DNA of 64,000 nt, taken from JAVVHH01 sp963848035 (lineage in GTDB: Bacteria; Pseudomonadota; Alphaproteobacteria; Acetobacterales; Acetobacteraceae). The notes beneath the pieces were generated by a model that had not been told where the DNA came from, searched no databases, and worked only from the letters and a program-made list of their open reading frames with translations. The stretch covers positions 3,534,001 through 3,598,000 of the forward strand of contig CAWKCD010000001.1 of assembly GCA_963848035.1 (NCBI GenBank). Reading direction: 5' to 3'. How positions within the stretch are numbered: position 1 is the first letter of the stretch; each line of letters begins with the position of its first letter. A program made the translations under genes and the position numbers. Shown one piece after another: positions 43,284-50,976 of the stretch.

Positions 43284-44161
43284 CAGCCTTTTCCGCCTCC
43301 GGCGGGGCCTCGGTAGAGGAGGCCGCGGCCGCCCAGGACGAGGGCGACGATGACGAGTTCGACCAGGCCCATGAGCATCGCGATCGCGGACGCCAGCGAG
43401 TAGTCGTACTGCTCGAAGGCGGCCTGGTAGGCGGCGATGGAGATGACGCGGGTGGGGCCAGCGGGGGCGCCGAGGAGGACGGCGGAGGGGAAGACGGAGA
43501 AGGCCTGGACGAAAGAGAGGCAGAAGGTGATGGCCAGGCCGGGAAGGATGAGGGGCAGGAGAACGTAGCGGAATCGGTCGCGGGGGCCGGCGCCGAGGGT
43601 GGCGGCGGCGCGCTCGAGGGCGGGGTCGACGCCGCTGAGATAGGAGAGGGTGAGGAGGAAGGTGAAGGGGAAGCCGGTGATCAGCAGGGAGAGGAAGACG
43701 CCCCAGTAGTTATGGAGGAGGCGGACGGGCTGGCTGATGAGGCCGGCGGCGAGGAGGGTTCGGTTGAACCAGCCTTGGGGGCCGAGATAGTTCAGCAGGC
43801 CCTGGGCGACGAGGACGGTGCCGAGGGTGATGGGGATGACGAGGATGGTGGTCAGCAGACGCTGGCGGTGCATCAGGCGGACGCGGAAGGCGATGGGGAC
43901 GGCGAGGAGGAGGTTGAGGAGGGTGACGGGGACGGAGAGGACGAGGGTGGTCCAGATGGTCTGGTAGAGGAACGGGTCGGAGAAGAAGGTGATGTAATTG
44001 GCGAAGGCGCCGCCGCCGGCCTTGGGGTTGAATGACAGGACCAGGCCGTAGAGGAACGGATAGACGAAGGTCAGGATCAGGAGGGCGGCGGCGGGGAGGA
44101 CGAGGAGGGTGACGCCGTCGAGCCCGCGGTTGGCCAGGCGGTGGCCGAGCGGGATATTCAT
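43283..44161 (-). CDS. ABC importer permease 1 (PotB type)
   Basis: 292 residues, six transmembrane segments, with the EAA-like loop ALERAAATLGAGPRDRFRYVL. ATG 44161 overlaps the ATPase stop by four bases (ATGA). The frame is open far upstream inside the ATPase gene but that translation is low-complexity. Forms the heterodimeric channel with the next permease. Confidence 0.9.
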   Translation of the reverse strand: MNIPLGHRLANRGLDGVTLLVLPAAALLILTFVYPFLYGLVLSFNPKAGGGAFANYITFFSDPFLYQTIWTTLVLSVPVTLLNLLLAVPIAFRVRLMHRQRLLTTILVIPITLGTVLVAQGLLNYLGPQGWFNRTLLAAGLISQPVRLLHNYWGVFLSLLITGFPFTFLLTLSYLSGVDPALERAAATLGAGPRDRFRYVLLPLILPGLAITFCLSFVQAFSVFPSAVLLGAPAGPTRVISIAAYQAAFEQYDYSLASAIAMLMGLVELVIVALVLGGRGLLYRGPAGGGKG

Positions 44162-45219
44162 GCGGCGTAGACCAGGGCGCGGTTGGGGTCGGCGGCGAGG
44201 GTGACGGCGGCGCCGGGGTCGGCGCCGGTGGGGCTGGTGAAGACGAGTTCGGTGCCGTCGGCCATGCGGGCGAAGCCGGTGAAGTCGTGGCCGCGGAATT
44301 CGGCGGAGACGACGGAGGCCATGAGTTCGCCGCCGGGCTGGGCGACGAGGTCTTCGGGGCGGACGGCGAGGATGGCGTGGGCGCCGGGCTGGAGTTGCTC
44401 GCGGATGCGGCCGCGGAGTTCGACGTTGCCGGCGCGCAGGATGGCGGTGTCGCCTTCGATGCGGTCGAGGGTGCCGGGGATGGCGTTGCGGAAGCCCATG
44501 AACTCGGCGACGTCGTGGTGCAGGGGGTGGGCGAAGAGTTCGGCGGGGGTGCCGACCTGGCGGATGACGCCGTCGCGCAGGACGACGATGCGGTCGGCCA
44601 GGGAGAGGGCCTCTTCCTGATCGTGGGTGACGTAGATGGTGGTGGCGCCGAGGGTGGCGTGGATGCGGCGGATTTCGGCGCGCATCTCGAGGCGGAGCTT
44701 GGCGTCGAGGTTGGAGAGGGGTTCGTCCATGAGGACGAGGGGGGGCTCGACGACGATGGCGCGGGCGATGGCGACGCGTTGCTGCTGGCCGCCGGAGAGT
44801 TGGCCGGGGAGCTTGTTCTCCTGGCCCTGGAGGCGGACGAGGGCGATGGCTTCGTCGATGCGGCGGTTGGCTTCGGATTTGGCGACGCCGCGCATGAGGA
44901 GGCCGAAGCCGACGTTCTTGCGGACGGTCATGTGGGGGAAGAGGGCGTAGTTCTGGAACACCATGCCGAAGCCGCGCTGCTCGGGGCGGAGGGTGTCGAT
45001 GCGTTTCTCGTCGAGGTAGATGCCGCCGCCGGTGGCGGGGAGGAGCCCGGCGATGCAGTTCAAGGTGGTGGACTTGCCGCAGCCGGAGGGGCCGAGCAGG
45101 GCGATGAACTCGCCCTGCTGGATGGTCAGCGACACGTCTCGGAGCGCGTTGAGCGTGCCGAAGTCGCGGCTCAGCCGGTCCAGGCGGAGCTCGCGAAACG
45201 ATGCGGCGTGGATGGTCAT
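44158..45219 (-). CDS. ABC importer ATPase (PotA type)
   Basis: 353 residues. Walker A GPSGCGKST near residue 42, signature QLSGGQQQRVAIARAI, Walker B PLVLMDEPLSNLDAKL, H-loop YVTHDQEEALSLADR, then a C-terminal OB-fold (TOBE) domain from ~residue 245 (AILAVRPEDLVAQPGGE). ATG 45219 gives the standard N-terminus. 70 bases downstream of the binding-protein gene. Confidence 0.92.
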   Translation of the reverse strand: MTIHAASFRELRLDRLSRDFGTLNALRDVSLTIQQGEFIALLGPSGCGKSTTLNCIAGLLPATGGGIYLDEKRIDTLRPEQRGFGMVFQNYALFPHMTVRKNVGFGLLMRGVAKSEANRRIDEAIALVRLQGQENKLPGQLSGGQQQRVAIARAIVVEPPLVLMDEPLSNLDAKLRLEMRAEIRRIHATLGATTIYVTHDQEEALSLADRIVVLRDGVIRQVGTPAELFAHPLHHDVAEFMGFRNAIPGTLDRIEGDTAILRAGNVELRGRIREQLQPGAHAILAVRPEDLVAQPGGELMASVVSAEFRGHDFTGFARMADGTELVFTSPTGADPGAAVTLAADPNRALVYAA

Positions 45220-45289
45220 CTGATCGCCTCGGGCGTGCCGCCCGACAACCCACGCGCGTGATGCCGACGATCGAACTTGCTCGCCGGGA

Positions 45290-46462
45290 TCATTTCGTCT
45301 TCTTGGCTCCGATCTGCTCGTCCCAGCGGCGGAAGGCCTGGACCATCTTGTCGGGATCGAGCGGGAGTTCCTTCGGAACGCTGGCAATGAGCTGCTCGTA
45401 TTCGGGGCGGCCGAATTCCTTGATGGCGGCTTGGCTTTCGGCGGGGGCCATCGAGAGGGGGACGTCTTTGACGGCCGGGCCGGGGTATAGATAGCCCTCG
45501 TCGTAGGTGAAGGCTTGCTGGGCCGGGGTGAGCAGGAAGGAGACGACGTCGAGCAGGACGGCGAGGCGTTCGGGGTCGAGGCCTTTCGGGATGGCGGCGT
45601 AGTGGCCGTCGACGACGAAGTGGAAGCCCTTGAGGGTGGCGATCTTGGCTTCCTTGGGGACGATGCCGAGGACGCGGGGGTTGATGTCCCAGCCGGTGGT
45701 GGAGACGATCATGTCGCGGGAGCCTTCGCCGAGCTCCTTCATAGTGGCGCCGGTTCCGGTCGGGTAATATTCGATGCCGTCGTCGAGTTGCTTGAGGAAG
45801 GCCCAGGTCTTGTCCCAGCCGTTGATCGGGTCCTTAGGGTCCTTGTCGCCGAGGATGTAGGGCAGGCCCATCAGGAAGGTGCGGCCGGGTCCGGAGTTGG
45901 CGGGGCGGGCGTAGAGGAAGCGGTTGGGGTTGGCTTTGGTGTAGGCGAGGAGTTCCTCGGCGGAGCTGGGCGGGGTCTTGATCTTGTCGGGCATGTATTC
46001 GAGCAGGGGGCCCGACGGATAGTAGCTGATCATGACGCCTTGGCCTTGCGCGAGGCCCTGCATGCGGAGCGCCGGCTCGAGCAGGATGGCGTTCAGGTCG
46101 GGCAGGCTGCTGGCGCGGGCGGGGAGGAGGGCTTCCCAGATGTTCTGGTCGATGCCGGCGGCGAGCGCGTCGGTGCCGGTGAGGACCATGTCGATGTCGA
46201 CGCGGTTCGCGGATTGCTGGGCGCGGATCTTGGCAGGGAGTTCGGGGGCGGGGGCTTTGGTGAAGTTGAAGCGCGAGACCATGTCGGGCTTGGCTTTGCG
46301 GTAGTTCTCGAACGCTTTCTGGGTGAGCGCGAGATTGCCGGCGACGTCGACGATGGTCAGCGCGAGGGGTGCTTTCGGCTTGGCCGGCTGCGCGATTGCG
46401 GGGCGGATGGCGATTGCGGCAGTTGCGCCGAGGACTGTGCGCCTGGACCAAGATTTCAGCAT
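45290..46462 (-). CDS. ABC importer periplasmic solute-binding protein
   Basis: 390 residues from ATG 46462. The N-terminus LKSWSRRTVLGATAAIAIRP is a twin-arginine-like export signal with a cleavage near AIAQP. The mature part is a type II binding protein (LTIVDVAGNLALTQKAFENY, VISYYPSGPLLEYM-like centre, FLMGLPYILGDKDPKDPING). It is the first gene of the operon with the PotA/B/C-type proteins. Ligand not evident; polyamine, phosphonate or another small cation are possibilities. A 10-bp-stem hairpin lies about 80-100 bases upstream. Confidence 0.88.
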   Translation of the reverse strand: MLKSWSRRTVLGATAAIAIRPAIAQPAKPKAPLALTIVDVAGNLALTQKAFENYRKAKPDMVSRFNFTKAPAPELPAKIRAQQSANRVDIDMVLTGTDALAAGIDQNIWEALLPARASSLPDLNAILLEPALRMQGLAQGQGVMISYYPSGPLLEYMPDKIKTPPSSAEELLAYTKANPNRFLYARPANSGPGRTFLMGLPYILGDKDPKDPINGWDKTWAFLKQLDDGIEYYPTGTGATMKELGEGSRDMIVSTTGWDINPRVLGIVPKEAKIATLKGFHFVVDGHYAAIPKGLDPERLAVLLDVVSFLLTPAQQAFTYDEGYLYPGPAVKDVPLSMAPAESQAAIKEFGRPEYEQLIASVPKELPLDPDKMVQAFRRWDEQIGAKKTK

Positions 46463-46540
46463 GACGTTCCCTATGACTTCGTTAGACGCGGTCTTACTGG
46501 ATCGCGCAGGGAACGCCAACATCGCGGACATGGGTGATCG

Positions 46541-46563
46541 CGCCAAAACCGGGGGTTTTGGCG
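46541..46563. promoter_or_regulatory. Perfect inverted repeat upstream of the binding-protein gene
   Basis: CGCCAAAACC (46541-46550) and GGTTTTGGCG (46554-46563) are perfectly complementary around GGG. The site lies between the stop of the hypothetical gene (46646) and the start of the binding protein (46462), both minus strand. It could be the terminator of the former or an operator for the importer. On the minus strand no T-run follows; on the plus strand ATATTTTT follows at 46567. Confidence 0.5.
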
Positions 46564-46615
46564 GGAATATTTTTGGCGTTGGGGTGGAGGGAAAGGGCGC
46601 GTGGACGGGGCGGGC

Positions 46616-46663
46616 GCCGGGTTGATTCAGGCTGGCGGCGCCGGGTTAGTTCAGGCTGGCGGC
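46616..46663. repeat. Tandem 24-bp duplication at a gene end
   Basis: Units 46616-46639 and 46640-46663 match at 22 of 24 positions. The second unit contains the last codons (AASLN) and the TAA stop of the hypothetical gene on the minus strand; the first is a copy just beyond the stop, where the corresponding triplet is CAA. The duplication therefore repeats the very C-terminus of that protein. Confidence 0.8.
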
Positions 46664-47128
46664 GTCGGCTTCGTGTCTGATGGGGAGGGGGAGTTGCCGG
46701 CGCACGATGTCCTGGACCAGGGCTTCCTGGTCGAGCGGGTAGTGGCAGGTGGACAGGGCGGTCTGGATGTCGTGGACGATCTCGGCGACGACTTGCCGGA
46801 AGGGGCCGGAGACATCGTCGAGCGTGTCGAGGCGGTCGAGGCGCGTGCGATCATCGCTGGCGACGCCGGTGGCGTGGTCCGATGCGGAAGGATCGGAGAT
46901 GGGGCGTTCGGCGGCCGGGGGCTTGGGATCGGGGAGGCGGCCTTGCTCGAGCAGGTGGTACATCAGGATGGCACGGCGGACGACGCGGCTTAGAATCTCG
47001 AGGTCGCGGATTTCGTCCTGCTTGGGCAAAGGCGGGAGGTCACGCAGGCGGCGGACGAGGACCATGCCGATTTCGGCGAGCTCGTCGAGCAACGCTAGAT
47101 GGCGGTCGGTGGCCGTTGGCGTGGACAT
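46646..47128 (-). CDS. Hypothetical protein
   Basis: 160 residues, MSTPTATDRHLALLDELAEI at the start. Mostly predicted helix with many Leu, Arg and Asp and no signal peptide or membrane segment, so probably cytosolic. Not recognised. Composition and codon position bias look coding. It lies between the EAL protein (same strand, 84 bases upstream) and the ABC importer. Its C-terminal codons are tandemly duplicated just past the stop. Confidence 0.65.
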   Translation of the reverse strand: MSTPTATDRHLALLDELAEIGMVLVRRLRDLPPLPKQDEIRDLEILSRVVRRAILMYHLLEQGRLPDPKPPAAERPISDPSASDHATGVASDDRTRLDRLDTLDDVSGPFRQVVAEIVHDIQTALSTCHYPLDQEALVQDIVRRQLPLPIRHEADAASLN

Positions 47129-47195
47129 GGGCGGGAGTTAGGGATTAATTCCTGGTAATGTCAAGCGCTTTTCATTGGGGTTGCGGCTTGGGGGT

Positions 47196-47217
47196 GGTGG
47201 GTTGCACCCGCCCTACG
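47196..47217. repeat. REP-like hairpin, copy 1
   Basis: GGTGGGTTGCACCCGCCCTACG. The arms GGTGGGT and ACCCGCC pair around TGC. Identical at 20 of 22 positions to copy 2 at 58149. On the minus strand it reads CGTAGGGCGGGTG and its TAG is the stop codon of the PAS-GGDEF-EAL gene. It is a short dispersed palindrome of the REP kind. Confidence 0.65.
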
Positions 47218-48886
47218 CAGCGAGGGTGGTTTCGGTTTCTCGGTGGTGGAGGGCGGCGATCAGGGAGCGGATCTCGTGGGCGGGGACGGGGCGGCTGAGG
47301 AAGAAGCCTTGCATCTCGATGCAGCCTTCGACGAGGAGGCGCTGCTGTTGCTCTTCGGTTTCGACGCCTTCGGCGATGGTGGTGATGCCGAGGCTGCGGC
47401 CGAGGGAGGCGATGGCGCGGACGAGGTCGGTGGCTTCGAGGCTGCTGCCAAGGTCGTGGATGAAGGAGCGGTCGATCTTCAGCTTGTCGAGCGGGAAGCG
47501 GCGGAGCTGGCTGAGGGAGGAGCAGCCGGTGCCGAAATCGTCGAGAGAGATGCGCACGCCGAGGTCGCGGATGGCGTTGAGGACGGGCAGGGTCTCGGCT
47601 TCGCGCATGAGCGCGGTCTCGGTGATCTCGAGTTCGAGGCGCTGGGGCGCGAGGCCGGTCTTGAGCAGCATGCGCTTGACGGTGCGGGCGAGACGGTTGC
47701 GGTCAAGTAACTGTTTGGGGGAGATGTTGACCGAGACGGTGAGGTGCATCGGCCAGGTGATCGCCTCTTCGCAGGCGGTGCGGAGCACCCAGTCGGCGAT
47801 GGTCCAGATCAGGCCGGATTCTTCGGCGAGCGGGATGAAGCGGTCGGGCGGCAGCAATCCTAGCTCGGGATGGTTCCAGCGGACGAGGGCTTCGAAGCCG
47901 GTGAGGTGACCGGTGTCGATCGCGACCTGGGGCTGATAGTGCAGTTCGAGCTGCTTGGCGGAGGCGGCGTGCCGCAACGCTTCGATCAAGGTATGGCGCT
48001 CGCGCGCGGAACGGTCGAGATCCTGGTTGAAGATGCAGGTGCCGCCGCGGCCGTTGTCCTTGGCGGCGTAGAGGGCGATGTCGGCGGAGCGGATCAAGCT
48101 TTGAGCGTCGCTGCCATGTTCGGGCGCGAGGGCGACGCCGACGCTGGCGCCGATGGATGCGGTGGCGCCCTCGATCAGATAGGGGCGGCTGAGAACGGTG
48201 ACGAGGCGCCGGGCGACGGCTTCGGGGTCGGTGGGGCAGCGGACCAGCACGGCGAACTCGTCGCCGGCGATGCGGCAGACCATGTCGCCTTCGCGCAGGG
48301 TGGCGCGCAGGCGCTTGGCGACGAGCTGCAGCAGGGCGTCGCCGACGGGGTGGCCGAGCGTGTCGTTCACGACTTTGAAGCGGTCGAGATCGATCATCAT
48401 GACGGCGGGATTGGCGCCGGGCTCGGCGAGCATGGCGGTGAGGCGTTCGAAGAACCAGGCGCGGTCGGGCAGGTTGGTCAGCGGATCGCGGCGGTCGAGC
48501 GGTGCGGCGGAGGGGGAGGCGAGGGTGACGGAGAGGAGGTAATGACCGTCCGGCCCGGCGCCGCAGCGGCAATCGAGGGTCTGCCCGTCGGTCCGGCGGA
48601 TGATGGCTTGGTGTCCGATCGGGTCACGGAACCAATCCTGCAGGGTGGCGACGGAGGAGGCGGCGATCTCGGTCGCGGTTTCGATCACCTGGTCGATCGG
48701 TTGGCCTTTGCGGCAGCCTTCGAAGCCGAACAGGATCGAGGCGGCGCTGTTGGAGAGGACGACGCGCCGCTCGGCATCGAGGGCGAGGAGGCCGGTTTCG
48801 GCGTGCGCGAGCAGGGCTTTGGCGAGGCTGTCGCTGGGCGCGGTTCCGCCGTCAGCGTCTGAAACGACCGTCAAGGCTTCCCACAT
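47213..48886 (-). CDS. PAS-GGDEF-EAL cyclic-di-GMP signalling protein
   Basis: 557 residues, no membrane segment. Residues ~20-120 are a PAS-type sensor (LLALDAERRVVLSNSAASIL). The GGDEF domain (~135-295) has LDRFKVVNDTLGHPVGD and the variant active-site CRIAGDEFAVLV, so synthesis is possible. The EAL domain (~310-545) has FEALVRWNHPELGLLPPDRF, LELEITETALM and LDDFGTGCSSLSQLRRFPLD with KLKIDRSFIH, consistent with an active phosphodiesterase. Its stop codon is supplied by a REP-like palindrome. Likely a bifunctional switch for motility or surface attachment. Confidence 0.92.
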   Translation of the reverse strand: MWEALTVVSDADGGTAPSDSLAKALLAHAETGLLALDAERRVVLSNSAASILFGFEGCRKGQPIDQVIETATEIAASSVATLQDWFRDPIGHQAIIRRTDGQTLDCRCGAGPDGHYLLSVTLASPSAAPLDRRDPLTNLPDRAWFFERLTAMLAEPGANPAVMMIDLDRFKVVNDTLGHPVGDALLQLVAKRLRATLREGDMVCRIAGDEFAVLVRCPTDPEAVARRLVTVLSRPYLIEGATASIGASVGVALAPEHGSDAQSLIRSADIALYAAKDNGRGGTCIFNQDLDRSARERHTLIEALRHAASAKQLELHYQPQVAIDTGHLTGFEALVRWNHPELGLLPPDRFIPLAEESGLIWTIADWVLRTACEEAITWPMHLTVSVNISPKQLLDRNRLARTVKRMLLKTGLAPQRLELEITETALMREAETLPVLNAIRDLGVRISLDDFGTGCSSLSQLRRFPLDKLKIDRSFIHDLGSSLEATDLVRAIASLGRSLGITTIAEGVETEEQQQRLLVEGCIEMQGFFLSRPVPAHEIRSLIAALHHRETETTLAA

Positions 48887-48936
48887 CGCCTGTCTCCGTA
48901 ATTCAGCGAGAATGCCGGACGAAACTTGAGGAAAGA

Positions 48937-49701
48937 TTAACCGACGTCCTGGAGTCGGGTCGCTCGCCGTTGGGTCGCGATCAGGAACTCGCGGTTACCT
49001 TCGGGCCCGGTGATCGGGCTGTCGGTGACGCCGATCACGGTCCAGCCGGGAAGGGCCGACCACCAGGCGACGATCTTGGCGCAGACGGCGCGGTGGATGG
49101 CGGGATCGCGGACCACGCCGCCTTTGCCGACCTGGCCAGGGCCGGCTTCGAATTGGGGTTTTATGAGTGCGACGGCCCAGGCGCCGGGCCGGCAGAGGGC
49201 GAGGGGGGCGGGGAGGATGGTTTGGAGGCCGATGAAGCTGGCGTCGCAGACGAGGGCGTCGATCGGGTCTGGGATGGTTTCGGCGGTGAGGTAGCGGGCG
49301 TTGAGGCGTTCGTGGACGACGACTTTGGGGTCGGTGCGGAGGGACCAGGCGAGTTGGCCGTGGCCGACGTCGACGGCGTGGATGCGGGCGGCGCCGTGGG
49401 CGAGGAGGACGCTGGTGAAGCCGCCGGTGCTGGCGCCGATGTCGAGGCAGGTCAGGTTTTGGGGGGAGAGGTTGAAGTGGGTGAGGGCGTGGTCGAGCTT
49501 GAGGCCGCCGCGGGAGGCCCAGGGGTGGTCCTGGCCGCGGACCTCTAATTGTGCGCCTTCGGGCAGTGTGTCGCCGGGCTTTGAGATGCGCTTGTCGCCG
49601 GTCCAGACCCTGCCGGCCATGATGAGGGCTTGGGCTCGGGTTCGGGTTTCGACCAAACCAAGGTCGACCAGAGCCTGGTCGGCGCGGCGCTTCGAGCCCA
49701 T
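48937..49701 (-). CDS. tlyA: TlyA family rRNA (cytidine-2'-O)-methyltransferase / hemolysin A homologue
   Basis: 254 residues from ATG 49701. An S4 RNA-binding domain (KRRADQALVDLGLVETRTRA, QALIMAGRVW) is followed by an FtsJ/RrmJ-like methyltransferase domain: CLDIGASTGGFTSVLLAHGA, VDVGHGQLAWSLR, LVCDASFIGL and IKPQFEAGPGQVGKGGVVRD. TlyA 2'-O-methylates cytidines in 16S/23S rRNA. In alphaproteobacteria it often follows dxs or xseB, but here it stands alone; xseB and ispA are 9 kb away. Direct repeats lie upstream. Confidence 0.92.
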   Translation of the reverse strand: MGSKRRADQALVDLGLVETRTRAQALIMAGRVWTGDKRISKPGDTLPEGAQLEVRGQDHPWASRGGLKLDHALTHFNLSPQNLTCLDIGASTGGFTSVLLAHGAARIHAVDVGHGQLAWSLRTDPKVVVHERLNARYLTAETIPDPIDALVCDASFIGLQTILPAPLALCRPGAWAVALIKPQFEAGPGQVGKGGVVRDPAIHRAVCAKIVAWWSALPGWTVIGVTDSPITGPEGNREFLIATQRRATRLQDVG

Positions 49702-49808
49702 TCTAGAATGCGCCCGGAACGGCCATTTGACGCGTGTTTTCTGCGCTTCGGTGCTCACGCCCGACAAGGGCGCTGCGCTGCGCTGCTCGAAAACACACGC
49801 CAACTGAC

Positions 49809-49889
49809 CATTCCGGACACATTGTAAAACGGGCTCTTGGGTGTACGGCGTTTGGGCATTCCGGACACATTCTACAGCGGGCTCTTGGG
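49809..49889. repeat. Pair of 33-bp direct repeats upstream of tlyA
   Basis: Units 49809-49841 and 49857-49889 match at 30 of 33 positions. Both read CATTCCGGACACATT, then CGGGCTCTTGGG after a five-base variable part, with 15 bases between. They fill the gap between the tlyA start and the end of the next importer operon. They may be a duplicated operator or leftover ends of a lost mobile element; no transposase is visible. Confidence 0.65.
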
Positions 49890-49890
49890 A

Positions 49891-50976
49891 TTATTCATTC
49901 TCCTCCAATAGCACGCATTGGTGGGGGTCGGCGGTTAGGTAGGCCTGCTGGCCGGCGGCGACTTGGAGTTTGGTGTGGCGGACGACGAGTTCGCGGTCGC
50001 CCCACAGGACGTGCGCCTGGGTCATGTCGCCGAGGAAGACGGTGCGTTGGACGGTAACGGGCCAGGTGTTTTGGGCGGTGGGGGGTGGGTCCGGGGTCAG
50101 GTGCAGGTGGACGGTGCGGACGGAGAGGGTGGGGGTGGGGCCGGGAGTGCGGCCGTGGGGGGTGCCGTGGATGATCTGGCCGGAGTTGGTTTCCAGGGCG
50201 ATCAGGTTTTCGGTGGCGAGGTCGGGGCGGAGGCGGCCTTGGACGAGGTTGGCGCTGCCGACGAAGTCGGCGACGAAGGCGGTGCGGGGGTAGTCGTAGA
50301 TCTCGGTGGGGGAGCCGATCTGCTCGATGGCGCCGGCGCGCATGACGACGATCTGGTCGGACATGGCGAGGGCCTCCTCGAGGTCGTGGGTGACGTAGAG
50401 GGAGGTGACGCCGAGGCGGTGCTGGAGTTCGCGGAGCTCGATGCGCATGTCGCCGCGGAGCTTGGCGTCGAGGTTGGAAAGGGGTTCGTCGAAGAGGAGG
50501 ATGGCGGGGGAGAAGGCGCAGGCGCGGGCTAGGGCGACGCGTTGCTGCTGGCCGCCGCTGAGCTGGGACGCCGGGCGTTGGGCGAGGTGGGCCATTTGGA
50601 CGAGGTCCAGGGCGGCTTGGACCTTTTCGCGGATGTCGGCGGCGTTCGCGCGGCGGACGCGCAGGCCATAGGCGACGTTTTCGAAGACGGTCATGTGCGG
50701 CCAGATGGCGTAGGACTGGAAGACCATGGAGAGGCCGCGTTCCTCGGCGGGGACGTTGAGCCCGGCGGCGCCGTCGTAGACGAGGCGGTCGCCGATGCGG
50801 ATGCGGCCGGCGCTGGGTCGTTCGAGCCCGGCGACGGCGCGGAGCGTGGTGGTCTTGCCGCAGCCGGAGGGGCCGAGGAGGGTGAGTTGCTGGCCGGGCT
50901 GGGCGCGGAAGGTGACGGGGCCGACGGCGACGACGGGGCCGTAGCTGATGACGAGGTCTTCGACGTCAATCTTCAT
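49891..50976 (-). CDS. ABC importer ATPase (FbpC/AfuC type)
   Basis: 361 residues. Walker A GPSGCGKTT, signature QLSGGQQQRVALARACA, Walker B ILLFDEPLSNLDAKL, H-loop YVTHDLEEALAMSDQ, then a TOBE domain (from ~residue 250). ATG 50976 overlaps the permease TAA by one base (TAATG). The frame is open for more than 700 codons upstream because of GC bias; that part is low complexity and not real. Last gene of the second importer operon. Confidence 0.92.
   Translation of the reverse strand: MKIDVEDLVISYGPVVAVGPVTFRAQPGQQLTLLGPSGCGKTTTLRAVAGLERPSAGRIRIGDRLVYDGAAGLNVPAEERGLSMVFQSYAIWPHMTVFENVAYGLRVRRANAADIREKVQAALDLVQMAHLAQRPASQLSGGQQQRVALARACAFSPAILLFDEPLSNLDAKLRGDMRIELRELQHRLGVTSLYVTHDLEEALAMSDQIVVMRAGAIEQIGSPTEIYDYPRTAFVADFVGSANLVQGRLRPDLATENLIALETNSGQIIHGTPHGRTPGPTPTLSVRTVHLHLTPDPPPTAQNTWPVTVQRTVFLGDMTQAHVLWGDRELVVRHTKLQVAAGQQAYLTADPHQCVLLEENE

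Noticed and set aside
43283..45253. Long frame that could be read as an ATPase-permease fusion
   Set aside because: The first ~360 codons are out of frame with the real ATPase gene and are low complexity. The permease has its own ATG at 44161 with a normal overlap.
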